Origin: Companilactobacillus keshanensis
GTDB lineage: Bacteria; Bacillota; Bacilli; Lactobacillales; Lactobacillaceae
Direction of reading: 5' to 3'
DNA: 64,000 nt
Assembly: GCF_003946205.1 (NCBI RefSeq)
Contig: NZ_RHOS01000009.1
Span: 1 to 64,000 of the forward strand
Of this stretch, positions 43,564-52,656 are shown piece after piece (within the stretch, counting starts at the first letter, position 1; each line of letters opens with the position of its first letter). The position numbers and the translations under genes are program-made. Below the pieces are notes generated by a model. That model searched no databases, had not been told where the DNA came from, and was given only the letters and a program-made list of their open reading frames with translations.

Positions 43564-44211
43564 TACCGATATTACTTTTTCACCATCTGCCAGTAAAGCC
43601 TTTGTGATCAAATTATGGAAATAAGATGTTCCAACGACTCCGTTGAATTCACTTAATTCATGATTAATCACGTCAATTTTATTCCAATTATCAAACATAC
43701 AGTCAACTAAACAATTCCCTAATTTAGTCCGTACCATGCCGGCCATATCTTGTGATTGACGTATTTTTGTGTGTCCACCTAAGGCCTTTACCAATTCAGT
43801 CACCTGATCGATTGCCGGTTCGATCACTTCTAAACTCAAGAATATATCCGCATTCAATTGATTCTGCATGCGCTCTTTGGGTCCTAGAATTATATAATCC
43901 TTAGCCAAATTCGCATAGATTTTTTCATATGTATGAATTCCACCATTACTTTTTAAGGCGTCTAGGTTTCTATTTAAGGAATCACAGCCATCAAATGCCA
44001 AATCAATTTTATCAAGTTGACTCAATTCCCTAATCTCTAAACCTAGTTTTAGACAGGTATTTTTGGTAACTTCTGATGGTGTACAGGCAATAATATCCAA
44101 CTTTTGATCAGCTACTTCGTGTAAAAGTCTGCCAACTGTATTTCCACCGCCAAAACTAACGATCATTTTTGGTTGAATCAATTTAATTGCTTCTTCGAGT
44201 AGTTTTTCCAT
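43543..44211 (-). CDS. rpiA: Divergent ribose-5-phosphate isomerase A
   Basis: A 222-residue RpiA-family protein converting ribose 5-phosphate and ribulose 5-phosphate. The phosphate loop is SFGGGNT instead of the usual GLGTGST, and the catalytic loop reads AFDGCDSLNRNLDALKSNGG where most RpiA have DGADEVD and KGGGG. The catalytic acids (both Asp of DGCD), the Lys of LKSNGG and Glu of YEKI are present, so activity is plausible. It is likely a second, specialised copy. It lies 50 bp after a TetR gene on the same strand. Confidence 0.8.
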   Translation of the reverse strand: MEKLLEEAIKLIQPKMIVSFGGGNTVGRLLHEVADQKLDIIACTPSEVTKNTCLKLGLEIRELSQLDKIDLAFDGCDSLNRNLDALKSNGGIHTYEKIYANLAKDYIILGPKERMQNQLNADIFLSLEVIEPAIDQVTELVKALGGHTKIRQSQDMAGMVRTKLGNCLVDCMFDNWNKIDVINHELSEFNGVVGTSYFHNLITKALLADGEKVISVSANIND

Positions 44212-44260
44212 AGTATCCTCATGAAATTTGAGTGGTCATTCTTGATCACTCTTTTTTTGT

Positions 44261-44833
44261 CTAATCTTCAGGTTGAATCTGTAACAAAATTGCTTTACGA
44301 ATCGTGTTAATTGCAGCAGCTACAGCATCAATTTCTACTTCACCATGTGCTAAAGCCCACTGAATAACTGTCATTTGAACATTCATCCCCATTGATGCCA
44401 TCAAATCCTCTGGTACTTTCATATTTCCACCAGAATTTTTGATAAACTGTTTCCACTCTTTTAATAGAAGTGTTCTAAAATTAGCTTCTAAATCAGCGTT
44501 TGGTTCATGAACCGTAAATAATGTTAAAAGCGCATCTCGATTATCTGCCATATCTACAGCTAATCCACGTAATAAAGCATCAGTTTCACCGTTTATGATC
44601 TGATTAAAGCGAAGATTCACTCGGCTCTTAAATAATTGAGTAAATCCATCTACCATTTTATCTAATAAATCATATTTATCTAAATAATGTGCATAAAATG
44701 TTGATCGACTGGTCATAGAATGCTGACATATATCAGCTACAGTGACTTGACGAAATGTCTTTGAATTTAATAACGTCAATAATGCTTGTTGAATATCACG
44801 TTCAGTTTTAATTTTTCGGACATCCTTTGACAT
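44261..44833 (-). CDS. TetR/AcrR family regulator
   Basis: A 190-residue TetR-type regulator with N-terminal helix-turn-helix (IQQALLTLLNSKTFRQVTVA then SRSTFYAHYLDKYDLLDKMV), similar to the DhaS/YcdC group with a TetR_C_7-like ligand domain. ATG 44833 follows GAGGG. It is upstream of and co-oriented with rpiA and divergent from the small membrane protein gene at 45048, either of which could be its target. Confidence 0.88.
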   Translation of the reverse strand: MSKDVRKIKTERDIQQALLTLLNSKTFRQVTVADICQHSMTSRSTFYAHYLDKYDLLDKMVDGFTQLFKSRVNLRFNQIINGETDALLRGLAVDMADNRDALLTLFTVHEPNADLEANFRTLLLKEWKQFIKNSGGNMKVPEDLMASMGMNVQMTVIQWALAHGEVEIDAVAAAINTIRKAILLQIQPED

Positions 44834-45047
44834 AATAAACCCTCATTCTTTTCAAATTAATTTCAGCATAACACAATCAATTTCAAATAAAATGTATCTT
44901 TTCGAACAAAGTATGCGAAAAGTGTCCGGAATCCAACAATAGCATGATTATTGCTAGTGTACCCTTTGGTATAACCGCTCTATCATGTAGTTGTTGAAAG
45001 CAATTGGGAACAAGCTTTCAAATTTAAAAGGAAATGGGGTAATCAAT

Positions 45048-45314
45048 ATGTTTACATGGATGTTTTGGATCTTGGCAATTTGGTTTATTGTTAACGTTGT
45101 ATGGATGTGGTTCGATCTCGACGATCAAACATTGCAAAAAACTTTTGCATGGATCAACGTCGTTGCTGTCATCCTTGGTTTCTGGACTTTCTACGGAGCA
45201 ACTCCTGTAGACAGCTTATCAACATGGTTCCAAGTTCTAAACTGGGTCAACATCGTGTTAGCTGTCACTCAATTCTACTTCGGCTATCGTAAGCTGCAAC
45301 ATAGAGCAGCATAA
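45048..45314 (+). CDS. Small three-helix membrane protein
   Basis: An 88-residue Trp-rich membrane protein with three hydrophobic helices (MFWILAIWFIVNVVWMWF, INVVAVILGFWTFYG, VLNWVNIVLAVTQFYFGY) and a short basic tail. ATG 45048 follows GGGG; the frame opening at 44991 lacks a ribosome site. It is unassigned, and divergent from the TetR gene. Pairing of a TetR regulator with a small membrane protein suggests envelope or drug stress. Confidence 0.75.
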   Translation: MFTWMFWILAIWFIVNVVWMWFDLDDQTLQKTFAWINVVAVILGFWTFYGATPVDSLSTWFQVLNWVNIVLAVTQFYFGYRKLQHRAA

Positions 45315-45353
45315 TTAAGCATTTATTACAAAAATTTAATAAACAGTTCAATG

Positions 45354-45392
45354 AATACCCTGTAATCTATTGATTATAGGGTATTTATTTTG
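45354..45392 (+). terminator. Terminator of the small membrane protein gene
   Basis: AATACCC ... GGGTATT hairpin with additional inner pairing TAATC/GATTA and a TTATTTTG tail. Confidence 0.7.
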
Positions 45393-45469
45393 TATAAATT
45401 ACCAGATATAGTTTTTAGAAATGCTAATCTCTGGTACACTAAAAGAAAAATGAAAGAAGATCTTATAAA

Positions 45470-46387
45470 ATGAGAAAATTTGGCATAATTGGGATTGGGC
45501 ACGTTGGAGTTACTATTGCCTATACTCTTGTTACTAAGGGAATTGCGGATGAATTAATTTTAATCGACAATAATGAGGGGAAAGCTATTGCTGAGCAACT
45601 TGATCTTGAAGATGCACAAGCAAGATTAGATACAACTACTCAAATCAAAATTCAGGACTATTCTGAATTAAAGGATGTTGACATTTTATTCTTAACTGCC
45701 GGCAAGATCGATGCCGCTAAAGAAACTGGCAACCGTTGGGCTGAGTTTGAATTTACTAATGCTATGGTCAAAGAAGTTGCACCAAAAATAAAGAAATCAG
45801 GATTTGACGGCGTTGTCATCGACACTACTAATCCGTGCGACGCCATTACTCAATATCTTCAAAAATCCACTGGACTTTCTCAACAACAAGTCTTTGGTAC
45901 TGGAACATTTTTAGATACTGCTAGAATGCAACGTGTTGTTGCTAAACAATTTAATGTTAACTCCAAAAATATTGCCGGTTATACACTTGGTGAACATGGT
46001 GATTCACAATTCGTCGCCTGGTCAGGTGTTACTGTAAATAGTCATCCCCTAGTAGAATTTGCCAAACAACAAGGAAAAGATCTCGATTATACCGCTCTTG
46101 AAGAAGAAATCAGAAAAGGCGGTTGGTCAGTATATCAAGGTAAAGGATATACTAGCTACGGAATCGCTACATGTGCTGTTAAATTAGCCGAGGCCGTTCT
46201 TTCGAACGCCCAATTAGAATGTCCTGTATCTTGCTACGACAAAGAATTTGATACCTATATCGGCCAACCAGCTGTTATTGGTAAAAATGGTATCGAATAT
46301 GTCAATCCAGTTGCTTTAACTGACGATGAAAAAGCTAAATTTAAGAATTCAGCTGAAACTATCAAGAGCAAATTTTCTACTATGTAA
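45470..46387 (+). CDS. L-2-hydroxyisocaproate-type dehydrogenase (L-lactate dehydrogenase family)
   Basis: A 305-residue NAD-dependent L-2-hydroxyacid dehydrogenase. Cofactor loop GIGHVG (residues 8-13), catalytic His in TLGEHGDSQF, and GTGTFLDTARMQ where LDH has SLDSARF. The active-site loop AKETGNRWAEFE replaces the PGETR-type loop of L-lactate dehydrogenase, as in L-hydroxyisocaproate dehydrogenases that reduce branched 2-keto acids. It is monocistronic. It probably recycles NADH with keto acids from amino acid transamination. Confidence 0.85.
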   Translation: MRKFGIIGIGHVGVTIAYTLVTKGIADELILIDNNEGKAIAEQLDLEDAQARLDTTTQIKIQDYSELKDVDILFLTAGKIDAAKETGNRWAEFEFTNAMVKEVAPKIKKSGFDGVVIDTTNPCDAITQYLQKSTGLSQQQVFGTGTFLDTARMQRVVAKQFNVNSKNIAGYTLGEHGDSQFVAWSGVTVNSHPLVEFAKQQGKDLDYTALEEEIRKGGWSVYQGKGYTSYGIATCAVKLAEAVLSNAQLECPVSCYDKEFDTYIGQPAVIGKNGIEYVNPVALTDDEKAKFKNSAETIKSKFSTM

Positions 46388-46404
46388 TAAAATACTTGAA
46401 CTCA

Positions 46405-46447
46405 AATAGCCGCCACAGAAAACAATTTCCGTGACAGCTATTTTTAA
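46405..46447. terminator. Bidirectional terminator between convergent dehydrogenase and gudD
   Basis: AAATAGC..CCAC / GTGACAGCTATTTTT imperfect hairpin (inner pairs GGAAATTG/ CAATTTCC-like). Confidence 0.6.
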
Positions 46448-46471
46448 ATTATTATTAACTTAATACCTATT

Positions 46472-47800
46472 TTATCTGACCATTGCTGGTTTGTTAGAAT
46501 CAAATTTCCAATTTGGAATCAAGAATTGCATGGCAGCTGCATCATCACGTGCTCCAAGATTCTTATCAAGATATAATTTATTGGCCTTTTTAATACTATC
46601 TAAATCGATTTCAACACCAAGACCTTCATTAGTCTTTGGTACTGTTAATTGACCATTCTCAATTTTATAAGGATTCTTAGTTAAGTTTTGTCCATCTTGC
46701 CAGATCCAGTGAGTATCAACATCAAAGACACGTCCTGGAGCTGCGGCAGCTGCATTAGCGACCATAGCAAGTGAAATATCAAAATGATTATTTGAATGAA
46801 CTCCCCAGTTAAGGTTAAATTCATTACATAACTGTGCTACTCGTACAGCACCTTCCATTGTCCAGAAATGTGGATCTGCTAATGGAATAGATACTGAATT
46901 TAGAGCAATGGCATGTGACATTTGACGCCAATCTGTATCTACCATATTGGTAGCTGTTGGCATATGAGTAATTTGCTGGAATTCTGCTAAAATTTCTCTA
47001 CCAGAGAATCCATCTTCTGCTCCACAAGGATCCTCAATATAATGAAGAATATCTTTCATTTCATCAGCATAATGCAATGCTTGTTTCAATGACCAAGCAC
47101 CATTTGGATCTAAGTCTAGTTTAGCGTCTGGAAAGGCCTTATGAAGGGCCTTCATAGCAGCAACTTCTTCTTCACCGTCGAAGACACCACCCTTTAATTT
47201 GAAAGTCTTAAAACCATATTTATCATACGCTGCTTGTGCTAGTTTAACGATTGCTTCCGGATCTATTGCTGGCTTACGACGTAACTTTCCCCATTCACTA
47301 GTATTATCGTCGTTTTGGATATAAGGTAAATCAGTTTTACTAGTATCACCAACGTAGAATAAATAACCAAGTACACCAACTTTTTCTCTCTGCTGACCAT
47401 CACCTAACAATGCTGCGACTGGTACATGGAGATGTTTACCTAGTAGATCGAGAAATGATGTCTCAATGGCAGTTAATGCATGAACCATTATTCTTAAATC
47501 AAAAGTTTGTTTACCTCTTCCACCTTTGTCTAGGTATGAAAATTTCTCTTTTACCCTTTGAAGAACATCTTTATACTCACCAATGGAACGTCCAATGACT
47601 AGTTCCTTTGATGCTTCTAAAGTACTTGTGATTTTTTCACCACCAGGCACTTCACCAACACCAACTTGACCTTCATCAGTTGTTAAAACAACAATATTTC
47701 TAGTAAAATATGGACCATGTGCACCACTAAGATTCATTAACATACTGTCATATCCAGCGACTGGATAAACATCCATTTTGGCTATTTTAGGAATACTCAT
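46472..47800 (-). CDS. gudD: Glucarate dehydratase
   Basis: A 442-residue enolase-superfamily enzyme converting D-glucarate to 5-dehydro-4-deoxy-D-glucarate. Residues seen: capping loop [13 protein letters not shown], catalytic Lys in FKLKGG, metal ligands [15 protein letters not shown] and ATNM, and catalytic His in GVHSNNH. The length equals the usual 440-450. GAGGAGA precedes ATG 47800. It is divergent from a LysR gene, which I infer to be its regulator. This is an uncommon enzyme for lactobacilli. No aldolase or reductase for its product is in the window. Confidence 0.92.
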   Translation of the reverse strand: MSIPKIAKMDVYPVAGYDSMLMNLSGAHGPYFTRNIVVLTTDEGQVGVGEVPGGEKITSTLEASKELVIGRSIGEYKDVLQRVKEKFSYLDKGGRGKQTFDLRIMVHALTAIETSFLDLLGKHLHVPVAALLGDGQQREKVGVLGYLFYVGDTSKTDLPYIQNDDNTSEWGKLRRKPAIDPEAIVKLAQAAYDKYGFKTFKLKGGVFDGEEEVAAMKALHKAFPDAKLDLDPNGAWSLKQALHYADEMKDILHYIEDPCGAEDGFSGREILAEFQQITHMPTATNMVDTDWRQMSHAIALNSVSIPLADPHFWTMEGAVRVAQLCNEFNLNWGVHSNNHFDISLAMVANAAAAAPGRVFDVDTHWIWQDGQNLTKNPYKIENGQLTVPKTNEGLGVEIDLDSIKKANKLYLDKNLGARDDAAAMQFLIPNWKFDSNKPAMVR

Positions 47801-47979
47801 AATAATATCTCCTCTTACTTAATTGTGATTTAATTAACATTTATTGCTTAGTTCTATTATATTGTGTCTATTTAAACTGAAACAGTCACTCTTTGGACGT
47901 ATGATGAACCAAAGGTACACACAAAGCTTAGTGTATAATAAATATCACTAAGTATAGTTAAAATTTAGGGGCTGAAAAT

Positions 47980-48876
47980 ATGGATATAAACAAATTGAAA
48001 ACTTTTTTGAACGTATCTAGATCGGGTAGTTTTAAATCTGCCGCTGAAAAACTATTTCTTTCTCCAAGAGCTGTTTCAAAGCAAATGGATCAAATTGAAA
48101 GTGAACTGGGAGTGGAATTATTCACTCGAAACAAAAATAGTACAGAATTAAATGCTACCGGAAAACAATTCATTGTCACTGCTCAAGATATCGTCAACAG
48201 TTATAATGATGCTCTAACTAGGATCAAGACAGTCGATGAAACTCCTAAAGACAAGCTTGAAATTGGTTTTTCATCTATGAATCAAGCAACCATACTACAA
48301 ACGACATTTCTTCCTTTTCTAACCAAACATCCCAATATTGAGATCGAACTCAAAGAAGAAAGCGGAAAACGTTTAGTACATTTGGTAGAACGCAATGCCA
48401 TCGATTTCGCTGTTACACCCTATTACGCTCTGGACAATGAATTTGATGGTTATGAAACCGTGAAATTCATCAAGTTAACTGAAGGTGAACTAACTTTAGG
48501 AGTTAGTCGTATGAACCCTTTGAGCGACGCTGATTCTATCAGTTTAAGTAAAATTAAAGATATGAAACTTCTATATTACAGTTCATCAGATTCAATTTAT
48601 TTACGAGATGTTTTCTTTAACAAGTTTGCTGGTTATTTTAAAAAGGAACAGATCAGTCGAGTTTCTTCTCTAGAGCAAAGGGATATGCTGGTGGCGTCAA
48701 ATAACGGTATAGGATTTTATCCAAGTCCTTTAGTCACCAAAGAAAAATCTCAAAATCCTATGATCAAATACCTCAAGATAAACGATGATGTGAATAAATA
48801 TTATGCTTCAATTTTCCTATATAATAAGAATAATAAGAATCCTATTCTAAAAAAATTAATAGACAAATTATCTTAA
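47980..48876 (+). CDS. LysR family regulator of sugar-acid genes
   Basis: A 298-residue LysR protein: helix-turn-helix in residues 1-60 (GSFKSAAEKLFLSPRAVSKQ and ESELGVELFTRN), effector domain about 90-295. ATG 47980 follows AGGGG. It is divergent from gudD and next to the lactonase/dehydratase operon, so control of sugar-acid catabolism is likely. Confidence 0.88.
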   Translation: MDINKLKTFLNVSRSGSFKSAAEKLFLSPRAVSKQMDQIESELGVELFTRNKNSTELNATGKQFIVTAQDIVNSYNDALTRIKTVDETPKDKLEIGFSSMNQATILQTTFLPFLTKHPNIEIELKEESGKRLVHLVERNAIDFAVTPYYALDNEFDGYETVKFIKLTEGELTLGVSRMNPLSDADSISLSKIKDMKLLYYSSSDSIYLRDVFFNKFAGYFKKEQISRVSSLEQRDMLVASNNGIGFYPSPLVTKEKSQNPMIKYLKINDDVNKYYASIFLYNKNNKNPILKKLIDKLS

Positions 48877-48881
48877 TAGAT

Positions 48882-48924
48882 AATGGTGATATTTGAAGAA
48901 AATTTCAGATATCACCATTTTTTT
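48882..48924. terminator. Bidirectional terminator
   Basis: AATGGTGATAT / ATATCACCATT hairpin between the convergent LysR and lactonase genes, with seven T on the plus strand. Confidence 0.8.
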
Positions 48925-50050
48925 AACGCAAGAAGTCCGTTGCTTCTAGAACACGTACACAAGCATCATGTTTAATATTCTTCTGAGCAACAGTTAAATA
49001 ACCACTTTCTGTATCACGTTTGTAAAGAATCAAATCGTTGGTATTTTGGTTTGCACAGAGCAAATAATCATCGTTATGGCTCAAACTAAAGTCACGTGGA
49101 AAAACACCTTCTGTTTTAATTTGTTGAATCTTTTCAAGATGTTTTCCACCATCAATAACCTTATAAACTGTTAAAGAATTATGACCACGATTTGAAATAT
49201 AAAGAAATTTTTCATCTGATGTCAATCTAATAGCGGCTGAGCCATTATGTCCAACATAACCTTCAGGAATATTGGAATAATCGGCAATACGTGCTAATGT
49301 ACCCGTCTTTGAATCATATTTAACAACTCCAACACGACTTGATAATTCTCCTAAAACATAAATATAGTTACTATTTTTAGCAATTGCCAATTGACGTGGT
49401 CCAAAACCTGGTTTTGTATCAAACTCTGAAACGAGCGTTATTTCAGCATTATCAAAATTCACATCATAAATAAATAGTTTGTCACATCCTAATCCACAGA
49501 CCATTAATCTACCATCTGGTAATTGTCTTGCAAAGTGAATATGTGCATGATCTTGTTCAACTAATGGACCATTACCTTCAATTGGATAAGTATGACTGTC
49601 GGTTATTTTATAATTATCGTCCATCTTATATGTATGAATTGCATTGGTATTGTAATTCGCAGCAAATAATACTTTGTGTTTCGTATCGATTGAGATATAT
49701 GAAGGAACCGTATAAGGTAATTCATTCCAGAAATATAAGTTCTTAGCTGCATCGTATGCTTCATATGAACCATGTTTCTTTGGCAAATAACTTTCGGAAA
49801 TCAACTTGCCAGTTTTAACATCAATGACACCCACTCCACCTTGATTATTATCTTTGGTCAAAACCGTAGCGATTTTTTGATCCTCACCTGACAAATTAAA
49901 AAACGCAGGATTTTCAACTTTTGCCAATAAACTTATATCTGTTATTTCTCCTTTATCAGTATCCAAAGTCGCCGTGTAAACACCATTTGACTGATTATTG
50001 GGAGTGTAATTATCCTCAGTATATCCACCTAAAATAAACTTATCTAACAT
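48923..50050 (-). CDS. Lactonase, seven-bladed beta-propeller (YbhE-like)
   Basis: A 375-residue Lactonase_PF10282 protein. Repeating blade signatures are visible (KFILGGYTEDN, AIRLTSDEKFLYISNRGHNS, FSLSHNDDYLLCANQNTNDL), with NRGHNS and the GPRQL segment typical of 6-phosphogluconolactonase/aldonolactonase propellers. It starts 24 bp after the upstream dehydratase stop with GGAGG, so the two are co-transcribed. Next to glucarate and aldonate dehydratases it more likely opens an aldono- or aldaro-lactone than 6-phosphogluconolactone. Confidence 0.85.
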   Translation of the reverse strand: MLDKFILGGYTEDNYTPNNQSNGVYTATLDTDKGEITDISLLAKVENPAFFNLSGEDQKIATVLTKDNNQGGVGVIDVKTGKLISESYLPKKHGSYEAYDAAKNLYFWNELPYTVPSYISIDTKHKVLFAANYNTNAIHTYKMDDNYKITDSHTYPIEGNGPLVEQDHAHIHFARQLPDGRLMVCGLGCDKLFIYDVNFDNAEITLVSEFDTKPGFGPRQLAIAKNSNYIYVLGELSSRVGVVKYDSKTGTLARIADYSNIPEGYVGHNGSAAIRLTSDEKFLYISNRGHNSLTVYKVIDGGKHLEKIQQIKTEGVFPRDFSLSHNDDYLLCANQNTNDLILYKRDTESGYLTVAQKNIKHDACVRVLEATDFLR

Positions 50051-50074
50051 TATTAAATGCCTCCATTTATATTA

Positions 50075-51292
50075 TTATTTGATAGTTACCATCTTGCATT
50101 TGGCAATAACTTCCGGTTTCAATTCTTGTCCAATACCAGGACGATCAGGAATATCAATGAATCCATTGACTGGCTGATAATCATCATATAGGCATGTTGC
50201 ACGATCTTTAGCATTGATTGCACGTTGATAAACTTCATGGATCAAGAAATTAGGAATCACCGCTTCAACCTGTAAAGCGGCGGCAATTGCAATAGGACCA
50301 CCACAAACATGAACTTGAGCATTAATATCATATGTATATGCCATATCACAGATTTTTTTAGCCTCAGAAATACCACCTGCTAGACATAAATCAGGTTGAG
50401 CAACCTTAATAGAACGGTCTTCGAAGAATTTACGAAATCCAAAACGAGTAAAGACACGCTCACCCGCAGCGATAGGAATATTGACTTTCTGTGAAACTTC
50501 CAATGTATTATCGGAATTTAAGGTACTTACTGGTTCCTCATAATAAAGAATATTTAAATCCTCTAATGCCTGACCAATTTTGATAGCAGAAGTTGTATCA
50601 GAGTTTGCATGCATATCAATAATGATATCCATATCATCCCCACCAGCTTCACGCATTGCCTTAACACGGTTATATGCTACGTCAATTACATGTTTTGAAA
50701 CGGTACCTTTAGTAATCCATTGCCCACCACCATCTGGTTGATCACTGAGCATTATTGGATCAAATTTCAAAGCATCATAACCTTCTGATCTAACTTTTTT
50801 GGTAACCTCGGCATAATCTTCCGGTGTAATTAATTTCAATTTTTCAATATGTTCACCCCAGTTATACTGAAGTTGACTTGCGTAGGCTCTCAAATGGTCA
50901 TTAGTTTTTCCACCAAGAATTTCATAGGTAGGAGTATTGTAATATTTACCCTTTATATCCCAAAGCGCAATATCAATTGCACTAATAGCGGCATCTACAA
51001 CAACTCCTCCAGCAATTCCCCAATAAGTAGTTGTTAATAATTTATCCCAGATTTTTTCAATATTTAGTGGATCCTCTCCGATAATTACTTCACTGAAATC
51101 CTGAAGCATACCGAATCCTCCACGCCAACCTTTTCCATAAGCCAATCCGGCTTCACCAAAACCTGAAATACCTTTATCAGTATTAATTCTAATTACTAAT
51201 GGACACCAATCTTCCTTTGAACCTTGTCCATTACCACTAAAACTAGGATCTTCACTTGGAACCTTCATAATATCTACACTAATAATTTTCAT
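50075..51292 (-). CDS. Mandelate racemase/muconate lactonizing enzyme family sugar-acid dehydratase
   Basis: A 405-residue enolase-superfamily enzyme of the mannonate/galactonate dehydratase subgroup. Metal ligands: Asp in IIIDMHANSD, Glu in YYEEPV and Glu in AAGERVFT; catalytic His candidates in DMHA and HVCGGP; Glu in LIHEVYQ. The DxH and later His/Glu pattern fits acid sugar dehydration rather than racemisation. I use ATG 51292, six bases after GGAGG; the ATG at 51298 overlaps it. A good cre box lies about 30 bp upstream. The exact acid (galactonate, mannonate, gluconate or another) cannot be fixed by reading. Confidence 0.85.
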   Translation of the reverse strand: MKIISVDIMKVPSEDPSFSGNGQGSKEDWCPLVIRINTDKGISGFGEAGLAYGKGWRGGFGMLQDFSEVIIGEDPLNIEKIWDKLLTTTYWGIAGGVVVDAAISAIDIALWDIKGKYYNTPTYEILGGKTNDHLRAYASQLQYNWGEHIEKLKLITPEDYAEVTKKVRSEGYDALKFDPIMLSDQPDGGGQWITKGTVSKHVIDVAYNRVKAMREAGGDDMDIIIDMHANSDTTSAIKIGQALEDLNILYYEEPVSTLNSDNTLEVSQKVNIPIAAGERVFTRFGFRKFFEDRSIKVAQPDLCLAGGISEAKKICDMAYTYDINAQVHVCGGPIAIAAALQVEAVIPNFLIHEVYQRAINAKDRATCLYDDYQPVNGFIDIPDRPGIGQELKPEVIAKCKMVTIK

Positions 51293-51321
51293 TTTCATCC
51301 TCCGTTCTCATTTACGATTGC

Positions 51322-51335
51322 GGTAACCGTTTACA
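51322..51335. promoter_or_regulatory. CcpA cre site before the dehydratase-lactonase operon
   Basis: GGTAACCGTTTACA matches TGNAANCGNWNNCA with a single mismatch, 30 bp upstream of the dehydratase start. Carbon catabolite repression is expected. Confidence 0.6.
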
Positions 51336-51463
51336 GTTTTGATTATAGTTAAAAGTTTCACTAGTTCACAGTTCCTACTCATTCCCCTGGTGAACCTTTT
51401 ATGTATCTAGACCAGATGATTTTTACTTTTGTGATTTCATTAAACTACTGACAAACCGCCAAC

Positions 51464-51490
51464 GCTCCTATATTAGGAGCTTTTTTATTT
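51464..51490 (+). terminator. Plus-strand terminator ahead of the hydroxyacid dehydrogenase gene
   Basis: GCTCCTA-TAT-TAGGAGC hairpin followed by TTTTTTATTTT. No plus-strand gene ends here, so it may close a leader or small RNA. Within the 355-bp gap 51293-51647 I otherwise see only the cre box and the TATAAT at 51568. Confidence 0.55.
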
Positions 51491-51647
51491 TCATAAATAA
51501 TTTTCACATAGCATATTTAGTCCGTCAGGTGTCCATTCCGTAACTGTGGGTTAGTGAATTTGTTAACTATAATGATATTTGAAAGCGATCCATAGTTTAA
51601 AGAATCATCGCTACATAAAAAAAGAATTTTATTGGGAGGATCATATT

Positions 51648-52625
51648 ATGAAGAAAGTTCTATTGAGTGAAAAAATCGATGACAAAGGAATTCAGCTTTT
51701 AAAGGATAATGGATTCAAGGTTACGGTTTCTGCCGATACTGACTTTGAGACTATGAAAAAAGAAATCGCGGATGCATACGCGGTCATCATGCGTTCATCG
51801 GAATTACCAGCAGAAGTTATCGATGCTGGTAAAGAATTAAAAATAATTTCAAGAAATGGTACTGGTATTAATAATGTTGACGTCAATGAAGCCACTAAGA
51901 AAAATATTATGGTGGCAAAAGTTAATGGTGCTAACGCTTTTTCCGTTGCCGAATACGTTATTACTACTATGTTGATGTTGAATCGGAAAATTATGTCCGC
52001 CGATAAACTTATCCACAACAAAAAAGAGGAACTAGCAACTGACGGATCTCTACCCGGTTTCTCTACTAAATACAATTTAAATGGTAACCAATTAAAGGAT
52101 AAGACTTTAGCAATTTTAGGTTTAGGTAAAATAGGTCAAGTTTTAGTAAAGCTAGCTGAAGCTTTCGGAATGAATGTTGTAGGTTACGATCCATATATTA
52201 AGGATTCACCCGTTAAACTTTATGATAATTTGGCAGATATTTATAAGGTTGCTGATTTCTTATCAATCAACATGCCATTAACACCAGAAACAAAAAACAT
52301 GATCACATTAAAAGAATTAAAAACAATGAAGAAAAATACCTTTATTATTAATTCTGCCCGTGGAGGGATCATTAATGAAATTGATCTTGCACAAGCTCTA
52401 AATAATGATGTAATTGCAGGGGCTGCGCTAGATTCATTCAATCCAGAACCTCCAGCACCAGATAACCCCTTGTTTACAAGTAAAAATACTATTCTAACAT
52501 CACACTTGGCCGGAACTACTGTTGAGGCTAACCAAGCATTAGGATTAGGTGCAGCACAAGCAATCATTGATTTTTCAAACGGTAAAACACCCGAATTTCC
52601 AGTTAATGCAAAGGATTTGAAATAA
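51648..52625 (+). CDS. D-isomer 2-hydroxyacid dehydrogenase (phosphoglycerate dehydrogenase-like)
   Basis: A 325-residue dehydrogenase. NAD motif GLGKIGQV near 156-163, catalytic Arg in NSARGG, Glu in DSFNPEPP and His in TSHLAGTT. There is no C-terminal ACT domain, so it is not a full SerA. ATG 51648 follows GGGAGG. It heads a cluster with DASS and GntP permeases. Hydroxypyruvate, tartronate semialdehyde-derived or other sugar-acid-related hydroxyacids are plausible substrates. Confidence 0.88.
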   Translation: MKKVLLSEKIDDKGIQLLKDNGFKVTVSADTDFETMKKEIADAYAVIMRSSELPAEVIDAGKELKIISRNGTGINNVDVNEATKKNIMVAKVNGANAFSVAEYVITTMLMLNRKIMSADKLIHNKKEELATDGSLPGFSTKYNLNGNQLKDKTLAILGLGKIGQVLVKLAEAFGMNVVGYDPYIKDSPVKLYDNLADIYKVADFLSINMPLTPETKNMITLKELKTMKKNTFIINSARGGIINEIDLAQALNNDVIAGAALDSFNPEPPAPDNPLFTSKNTILTSHLAGTTVEANQALGLGAAQAIIDFSNGKTPEFPVNAKDLK

Positions 52626-52656
52626 TTATTTATTCATAAAAAGGAGATTTTCCATT

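Noticed and set aside
44225-44260. Hairpin GAGTGGTCA/TGATCACTC followed by seven T on the plus strand
   Set aside because: No plus-strand gene ends nearby (the NTF2-like gene stops 660 bp earlier), and on the minus strand no T run follows. It may be part of the rpiA leader but is not supported as a terminator of any gene.
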